A stretch of 64,000 nucleotides of DNA from Benincasa hispida (lineage: Eukaryota; Streptophyta; Magnoliopsida; Cucurbitales; Cucurbitaceae): the NCBI RefSeq assembly GCF_009727055.1, contig NC_052357.1, positions 2,562,160 through 2,626,159 on the forward strand, in the 5' to 3' direction. The notes beneath the pieces were generated by a model. That model was given only the letters and a program-made list of their open reading frames with translations, had not been told where the DNA came from and did no database searches. The position numbers and the translations under genes were made by a program. Below are positions 57,484-64,000 of this stretch, piece by piece (position 1 is the stretch's first letter; each line of letters begins with the position of its first letter).

Positions 57484-59374
57484 TGATCCATTATTTTATG
57501 ATGTGGAATTATGGATGAATTACGATGATGGAATGCGTTGAGCACTCAAGTTTTCTCTGTGGAATCCAAGTGTAAAGCCCACTAAGTTTCCTGGTAAGTC
57601 TAGGGTCGAACTCAGGGACTTGGGAATAAAGGTTGCGGTGGTAATTTTTCAGAAGACTTTGCAGTAACCGGCAACTCAAATAGTTGTTGGTTTTGTTTGT
57701 TGCGATAATGAAAATAAACAAATGCGGCGGAGTTCGAAAAGAGTTAATAAAATGGAAGATACGATGAGTATGCGGTGAACGGGTTGAGAAGGGTTTCGGC
57801 TAACTCTTCCTAGGATGCGTTCATGCTATGTGATCATGCAACACACATACAATAGTAAACCATCTCTCGATGCAAAATCTACGGCTTCTAATGTTAGAAC
57901 GCATGCGATATATGCGATAAGTTTATAGGACCTACACATAAGCCTCTATTCTTATTTATGCGATGACGAAATGACACACACAAATAAGGCAACCACATAA
58001 TATCATACCTATCTCTAGGGTGCATGCGATGCAGGTTGGCAAATAGAGCTTCTCTCTAAGTCCCTATCTCTTGTTTATGTAGTTCTAATCTTGCTCTCTC
58101 GAGCCTAGATTCTAACCTAGCTCTCTCAAGTCTTAGGTTATTTCTTTAGACTCTCTCGAGTAGCTCTAAAGGGATGTTTGGCACATCATAAAACAAGATA
58201 ATCGCAAGCAATGAACATCCTAGGTCATGTTAGCGTCATTCTTCTCAACCCATTCGACAAGTTTAGCTACTCATACGTGCTAAGGGAGTGAACAGATGTA
58301 GAATAAGAACTTCCATTGTATAAATATAAAGATGAGGTACAAAATAACAATGCAAGAATAGAATAAAGAGCCTGGTAGCAATCTCTTGCTGCCCAGGCCT
58401 TTACACTGTCTTTTTACTCGTGTTCAAAAGATAATCTCGCTCTCGCGAAATTCGGCCTGCTCTCTGCTTTTACGCCTCCGGGTTCTCTCTCGAGTTGCCC
58501 TGATCGATCTTGCAACGTATCTACACTTCCCTTGCTCTACCTTAAAAATAAAAGAAAACTATGAACACGGCTAAAACTCCTAAATCGGTGAACAAGTGAA
58601 CTCGATAACCCATTTTCTGAAGGATGCCTTTGGTATTTATAGAGCTTTGAGGTGAAGGGCGGCTTCTCACTTTTGGTTGCATAGATGGATGGCTTTAATT
58701 CCCTGACTGATGCANNNNNNNNNNNNNNNNNNNNNNNNNNNNNNNNNNNNNNNNNNNNNNNNNNATGAGGTACAAAATAACAATGCAAGAATAGAATAAA
58801 GAGCCTGGTAGCAATCTCTTGCTGCCCAGGCCTTTACACTGTCTTTTTACTCGTGTTCATAGAGCTTTGGGTGAAGGGCAGCTTCTCTCTTATGATTGCA
58901 CAGATGGGATGGCTTTAATTCCCTGACTGATGCACCGCATATTTGTCACCGAAAAGCTGAATGTACATGTTATCGTTAGCGACTGTCACCGAAAAGCTTA
59001 ATTTAGATTTGACCGTCATCAACATTTTGTCCCATCGTGATTAATTACGCCTTTCACCCAGATATGCCCACCAAGTTGCACCGACTCTATGCGGCAATCC
59101 TTCTTGAGTAAATGTTTGCGAACACAATCACCGCAAAGCCTTGCGGTAATGCTGCGTTTGACCAATGATTTCCTGTGATCGCTCTTTCTGCCTTGCGTCA
59201 ATGCATATTCTGCATAAAAATACAAAAATCAACTGTTTCTATGCGATGAACGCATGCGACCGCAATGTAATAAACTTAATGCTTTTTGGACGCAATCTAA
59301 CACATTTTATCAACGCAAGCCAGCATTGTTTAAGAACTTAGCACTATAATAACATGTATTTCTGCCCGTTATCA
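57484..59374 (-). repeat. Element C 3' LTR, with a scaffold gap
   Basis: On the minus strand it starts TGATAACGGGCAGAAATACA (59374) and ends CATAAAATAATGGATCA (57484). It is the inverse of 52046-53738. It holds a 49-N gap (58716-58764) with duplicated flanks, so its length (1891) is unreliable. ORFs 57509-57721, 58386-58574, 58537-58788 and 59019-59225 are noise. Confidence 0.88.
58332..58934. repeat. Duplicated segments around a 49-N gap
   Basis: 58332-58434 (from ATGAGGTACAAAATAACAAT) reappears at 58765-58859. 58641-58715 (AGAGCTTTGAGGTGAAGGGC ...) reappears in diverged form at 58861-58934. The second copy joins the two blocks directly, skipping 58435-58640. Two versions of the LTR appear to be stitched across the gap (58716-58764). 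Confidence 0.8.
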
Positions 59375-59395
59375 CACCCCCAAATTTAAACAATG
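59375..59395 (-). other. Element C polypurine tract
   Basis: The minus strand reads AAATTTGGGGGTG immediately before the LTR start TGATAAC, the usual 3' polypurine tract position. Confidence 0.85.
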
Positions 59396-60880
59396 CTTGT
59401 CCTCAAGCATAAGCTAAATATTTCCTTTAACAAGTCGACTGCAATTCTCTTTTCCTAGATTTCTCAAAGATACTTCATTCAAATCTTATACACCAAAATT
59501 TCCTTAAGTCTTATTCAAGTATCTTTTTAAAATATTTCTAAGACCTAGGGATCACAAGCTTAAACTTCAAAAGGACTTTACTCGATTCCGAGACATCGCA
59601 TGATTTATTTCAAAAAGAAAACTTTTCCACCGAGGTGGCAAATGATTTTTATCCTTGCATATTTCTTCGCATTATTATTTTTTCTGACCTTGCGCTGATC
59701 CAAGTGCCTTGCCTTCGTTTTGGCTTGACCCCACGTGTGTCATGCGGACATCCAACTATGAGCAATGCACTCTTTCTCAGACTAAACTCATACCTACTTG
59801 GCAGCAGAGTTGCGGTCAATGTATTTATGCGTTGATCCTGGCGACTTACTTTCGTTTTGGCTTGCCCCACGTGTTTCATGCGGACATCCAACTACGGGTA
59901 AGTGCCTTTCACAACTTAACTCTTATCAACATGGGTTTTCCCATTGTGTTGACAGTGGAGATGTTATTCTCAAAATTTTTTGAATAGCAAGGTTGAAAAT
60001 AAATACCCTGTCTCTTATACACATCTAGATGTGTATAAGAGACAGGGTTTTCCCATTGTGTTGACATTGGAGTTATTATTCTCAATATATATATATATAT
60101 ATTTTGTAAAGCTAAAAATAGCAAGGTCGAAAATAAATACCTTACCCCAAAATTAAAATGCGGCAATGTCCCCATTGCCAAAAGATTGAAAGAATTCATG
60201 CGATGTTCTTAGGAGGTTTGGTAAAGAGAGTTTGAAAGAAAGCTAGCAGACCCCTAACTTCTAGAAATATTTCATGAGGTGACTATCTTAAGATTGAGTT
60301 GACTCTAGTATATACGAAAGAAATAGAAGCATGTTTTTTATCATTGAAATCATAATTGGCAAAGAGACAGCATGCGGTAACATACAAAATTTATCCATGT
60401 CAAATGATTGCGGTAATCAATGAGGATGCGGCGATGAAACTTTTAAACTAAAATGTGATGTGATAGTGCAAAATCTGAAATAAGGTTAAGAAAGAATACA
60501 ACCCCCAAATTTGCGCTGTCGCCCATATTGTGTGTTGATGCATCCTTCTTTGCGGCGATCTGTCTTCTTTGGATTGTGGTGAAGGAATAAGATAAGTTGC
60601 TTCTTCGTGTAACACGTCCGCAATCTTGCGCCTCGATCATTGCAAGAAAAACAATGAAAGGGTCAAATAATTTTAAACAAAACAAAATTCTTTTACCATT
60701 TTTTTTAAGATAAGAATAGTGTAGATAGATAATCAATAACAACAAAGTAATTGCGATAATAGATAATAACGAGTATGATGAAAGTTCATGAAGTAATGAT
60801 GCAGGAAAAAGGATATTCAAAAGAGTTGCGTCCCTGATGAAGTTGGGTTATATAGTACTTAGGGACTACTTATTCCAAGC
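59396..60880 (-). mobile_element. Element C: non-coding 3' region
   Basis: No RT, RNase H or integrase in any frame. It contains a two-copy tandem repeat of period 137 ('TTCGTTTTGGCTTG', 'CATGCGGACATCCAACTA' at 59714 and 59851), a (TA)n run near 60090-60106 and the adapter at 60008-60045. ORFs 59635-59987 and 60443-60820 show no family signature. Confidence 0.65.
60008..60045. other. Nextera mate-pair junction adapter (sequencing contaminant)
   Basis: CTGTCTCTTATACACATCT (60008-60026) is followed directly by its reverse complement AGATGTGTATAAGAGACAG (60027-60045). These are two Tn5 mosaic-end adapter halves head-to-head, exactly the circularisation junction of Nextera mate-pair libraries. 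The minus-strand translation across it contains VSYTHLDVYKRQ, a well-known adapter-derived peptide. Sequence on both sides (GGTTTTCCCATTGTGTTGAC at 59934 and 60044) is duplicated, so a junction read was assembled into the scaffold. Confidence 0.98.
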
Positions 60881-61783
60881 TGGTCTTTTCATGTCCACAG
60901 TGGCTTTTCCCTCTTTTCTTTGTCCTCTGGGATCTTGACTGCCTTTATTCGGAGCTTTTCCTTATGAATGTTCATTACAATCTCACCCTTGCGCACATCA
61001 ATTTGAGCGCGACCATTCGAAAGGAATAGTCATCCCAATATTATGGGCGCATCTTTGTCTGCTTTATAATCCAAAATGAGGAACTCTGCCGACAAGATAA
61101 ATTTATCAATTGAGATTGCGACATTTTTTAGCTCCCATTCAGGATGTATGCGGGACCTGTCCATAAGTAAGAGAGTTTCTATATTGGGTGTGAGTGTACC
61201 AATACTCAATCGTTTGAAGATTGATAGTGGCATTATGTTTATACTCGCCCCAAGATCACATAGTGCTTGGCCACTGTAGACCCTTCCAATGGGGCATGGT
61301 ATCATGAAGATTCCTGGGTTGCACATTTTTTGTGGGATCATAACATTTTGCATTGCGGCAACTATTGCGATCTTTTCCTCATCATTTTGTTTTTCTTTCA
61401 ATCTTTGCGGAGCTAGTGGTAGTTGGACTTCTTCTGTCTCATGTTCTAAAGGCTTGAGGGTGGACGCAACTTCGGGGTTCATTTTCTTGGGCTTTTCCAA
61501 ATTATAAGTCCACGGGTCCTCGGATGTCACCGCACTCAAGTTGGTCGCAATGGGCTCCTCCTTTACTTCCGCAGTCATGTTTCGCTTAGCAAGGAGACTG
61601 CTAAGCATTGTTCCTTCTCGGTACCCCCAGCATTGCGAGGGAGCTCAGTTGAGCTCGACAACGCTCCTTATGGTCTATTTTTAGCTCGCCTGCAATTTGT
61701 CCTAGTTGAATTTCTATATTTCGAATGGATGTTGCTTGATTCTGAAGCACTGATTCATTTTTCTCAATGTACTGCTTCAACAA
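60881..61783 (-). pseudogene. Element C: gag-pol link and protease
   Basis: On the minus strand 61783-61601 encodes the link (MLKQYIEKNESVLQNQATSI ... QLGQIAGELK) and then shifts frame. 61608-61030 has a long acidic lead, VMIPQKMCNPGIFMIPCPIG and the protease box QALCDLGASINIMPLSIFKR, intact through DKDAPIILG. A stop follows at 61030, and related sequence (PFLSNGRAQIDVRKGEIVMN) runs on to about 60880. The protease domain is better kept than in E. RT does not follow. Confidence 0.85.
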
Positions 61784-61918
61784 GCTCTCTAAGGATGAAG
61801 ATTGTGGTGTTGCGAGCTACTAGCTTGACTATGCGTTGGACCGTTGTTTTGCAGGAAAAATCCGGGTGGCCCTCCTTTTTGCGCCACTGCTTGGAAGCTT
61901 TGCTGTTGATTTTTTCAC

Positions 61919-62083
61919 NNNNNNNNNNNNNNNNNNNNNNNNNNNNNNNNNNNNNNNNNNNNNNNNNNNNNNNNNNNNNNNNNNNNNNNNNNNNNNNNNN
62001 NNNNNNNNNNNNNNNNNNNNNNNNNNNNNNNNNNNNNNNNNNNNNNNNNNNNNNNNNNNNNNNNNNNNNNNNNNNNNNNNNNN
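61919..62083. other. 165-N scaffold gap in element C gag
   Basis: Unknown bases interrupt the zinc-knuckle part of gag. Flanks are gag (62084 on, minus) and the gag-pol link (to 61918). Confidence 0.99.
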
Positions 62084-63050
62084 GACCTGCCCTTTCTTCA
62101 CTCCCATGTTATTAATTGCGATGCCTTATATCAAACTCATCACTGCATTCATTTGATTTTGCAGGGATGCGATGGCCCCGTTGTTTGCGTCATTATCTTT
62201 ATTCTTAATATTTGATCGCTTTCCCGCCAATCCTCGTGGTTTTTGGAAATGCGAACAAGTATCTTTGCGTCCTCATATGTTTTGTCTAGCAGACCACCAG
62301 AGGCTGCCACATTGGCAACAGTCTATGAAGAGGGATTCAGTCCTTGGTAAAAAATCTCCATTTTCAGGCAGTCCAGTAAGCCATTATGTGGACAGTCTCT
62401 TACTAGCCGCTTGTACCTCACCCAGGCATCACTTAGCGATTAGTCATCTTCTTGTTCAAAATTTGTTATTAATTTTTTTCTCCTAGCATTCTCGATTGGT
62501 GGGAAATACTTCTTCATAAACTTTTCGACGACTTGTTCCCGCGAGGTTATCTCCCCCGGTTCGAGAGAATATGCCCATTTTCTTGCTTGATCGCATAAGA
62601 AAAATGGGAATAGAGTGAGTCGAACTTTCTTGGTGGAGATATTCGGGAATACAAAAGTGTTGCAGATTTCTATGAAGCTCCAGAGGTGGGCGTGCGGGTC
62701 TTCGCCACGCCTCCCTCTAAACTGCCCAGCAACCTGGATCATCTGCAACATTACCGACTTCATTTCAAACCTCGATCCATCTAACGCTGGTCTCATGATT
62801 CCTAGAGAGAAATCATAGAGGTTGGGCGACGCATAGTCCCGAATGGGTCTATTGCGGTCATTCGCCGGAAGGATGGGGTTGGCCATTATATTGGTCGCGT
62901 TTGCGGCCCTTGCTTTCGGTTGTTCCGCCATTCTTGGTGTTCTCTCTTGTTGTTGGCAGTTTTCTCTTAGTCTGCGTCGAAATGTTCTCTCAATCTCCGG
63001 GTTGTAATTCGCCAGAGATTGAGAGTCTGCAAAGAAGTCAGAAAAATTAC
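62084..63050 (-). pseudogene. Element C: gag
   Basis: On the minus strand the reading starts before the ATG with ANYNPEIERTFRRRLRENCQ (about 63015). M at 62931 is followed by ANPILPANDRNRPIRDYASP and the capsid-like region MIQVAGQFRGRRGEDPHAHL, CDQARKWAYSLEPGEITSRE and FPPIENARRKKLITNFEQED. A TGA/frameshift at 62440 is followed by readable gag (VRYKRLVRDCPHNGL, YQGLNPSSQT) to 62084. It is one of the better-preserved gag copies here, open for 163 codons. The splice-acceptor-like TTCTTTGCAG lies just upstream (63023-63032), as in E. Confidence 0.85.
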
Positions 63051-63074
63051 CGCTAGCACACTATTTTGCCGAAG

Positions 63075-63092
63075 TCCCCGACAATGGCGCCA
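63075..63092 (-). other. Element C primer-binding site
   Basis: The minus strand TGGCGCCATTGTCGGGGA lies six bases after the LTR end. It is close to the Athila tRNA-Asp-type primer site. Confidence 0.85.
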
Positions 63093-63098
63093 AAAACT

Positions 63099-64000
63099 TG
63101 ATGCGTTATTTTATGATGTGAAATTATGGATGAACTGCGATGATGGAATGCGTTGAGCACTCAAGTTTTCTCTGTGGAATCAAAGTGTAAACCTCAAGTT
63201 TCCTTGTAAGTCCAGGGTCGAATTCAGGGAATTGGGAAAGCAATATGCGGTGGTAATTTTCCAGGAAAACTTTGCGGTAACCAAATAAATCAATAGTTGT
63301 TGGGGTTGTTGTTTGCGATAATGGAAATAAACAAATGTGGCGGAGTTCGAAAAGAGTTGAAAAACGGAAGATGCGATAAGTATGCGGTGAACGAGTTGAG
63401 AAGGGTTTCGGCTAACACTTCCTAGGATGCGTTCACGCTTTGCGATCATGAAACACACATATAATAGTAAACCATCTCTCAATGTGAATGCTACGGGTTT
63501 TAATGTTAGAACGTATGCAATATATGCGATAAGTCTATAGGACCTACACATAAGCCTCTATTCTTTTTATACGATGACGAAATGACACACACAAATAAGG
63601 CGACCACATAATATCATACCTATATCTAGGGTGCATGCGATACAGGTTGGCAAACAGAGCTTATCTCTAAGCTCCTATCTCTTGTTTATGAAGTTCTAAT
63701 CTTGCTCTCTCGAGTCTAGATTCTAACCTAGCTCTCTCAAGACTTAGGTTCTTTCTTTAGACACTCTCTCGAGTAGTTCTAAAGGGATGTTTGGCATAGC
63801 ATAAAACAAGATAATCGTAAGCAATGAACATCCTAGGTCATGTTAACTTAGTTCTTCTCTACCCATTCGAAAGGTTTAGCTACTCATGCATGCTAAGAGA
63901 GTGAACAGATGTAGAATAACAACTTCCATTGTATAAAAATAAAGAATAAGTACAAAATAACAATGCAAGAAGAGAATAAAGAGCCTGGTAGCAATCTCTT
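63099..64000 (-). repeat. Element C 5' LTR, truncated by the window edge
   Basis: The minus strand ends ATCATAAAATAACGCATCA at 63099. It is colinear with 57484-58390 in the 3' LTR and, inverted, with the end of the E LTR. The rest of the LTR lies outside the window. ORF 63180-63551 is noise. Confidence 0.9.

Larger units (their letters stand above)
57484..64000 (-). mobile_element. Athila-type gypsy element C, gag-protease only, runs off the window
   Basis: Minus-strand element: 5' LTR begins beyond 64000 and ends at 63099. Primer site 63075-63092, gag, gap, protease, a roughly 1.5-kb non-coding 3' region, polypurine tract, 3' LTR 59374-57484. The internal region is only 3.7 kb and has no RT, RNase H or integrase, against more than 3.6 kb of partial pol in E. 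Left TSD candidate is ACATC (57479-57483); the right one is outside. It is a non-autonomous derivative of E's family, or has lost pol. Confidence 0.85.

Noticed and set aside
59909..60199. 96-codon minus-strand ORF
   Set aside because: It runs through the Nextera adapter (VSYTHLDVYKRQ) and a duplicated flank; it is an artefact.
60443..60820. 125-codon minus-strand ORF with a hydrophobic stretch
   Set aside because: It lies in the non-coding 3' region of element C, has no family signature and low-complexity Leu/Ile/Ser content; an env-like role cannot be supported.

Overview
The window is repeat-dominated nuclear DNA of a flowering plant, most likely a eudicot. The signs are AT-rich sequence, plant-type Ty1/copia elements primed by initiator-Met tRNA, plant Athila-type Ty3/gypsy elements primed by a tRNA-Asp-like site, a plant thionin-like gene with one intron, and a fragment of plastid ndhH. 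Some LTR families look cucurbit-like to me, but I cannot verify that. I see no rRNA, tRNA, CRISPR or bacterial-style operon.

Layout. 1-327 and 2293-2690 are one unassigned stretch split by a solo copia LTR (328-2292). About 2.7-24.3 kb is one decayed plus-strand copia element (A). Its integrase is split by a solo LTR (5622-7561) and by an 11-kb nest (8060-19038). The nest is a solo LTR (B) that received three Athila-like solo LTRs, one of which received another B-type solo LTR. A's 3' LTR holds a further solo LTR (21992-23912). 25302-41290 is a minus-strand copia element (F) with both LTRs and a target-site duplication (TSD). A complete plus-strand copia element (G, 28693-34848) sits inside F's reverse transcriptase. 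G carries an inserted plastid ndhH piece in its RNase H.

41.3-46.3 kb is the only low-repeat island. It holds an apparently intact thionin-like gene (42737-43587, two exons) and a degenerate tandem paralogue (45324-45618). From 46.3 kb come a 3' fragment of a SIRE-like copia element, a truncated minus-strand copia LTR (H), and the 5' LTR and leader of a plus-strand copia element (D). Inside D's leader is an Athila element (E, gag-pro-RT, broken). Inside E is a minus-strand Athila element (C) with gag and protease but no RT or integrase, which runs off the right edge.

No element has an intact coding set. The main interests are: (1) the exact nesting order, readable from 5-bp TSDs; (2) short G/C-containing motif arrays, chiefly GCGAGAT, shared by unrelated TE families, with different arrays at the same place in two related leaders; (3) captured plastid DNA; (4) three assembly artefacts: an untrimmed Nextera mate-pair junction adapter at 60008-60045, a single-N doubled segment at 15232-15612, and a duplicated gap flank near 58716-58764.
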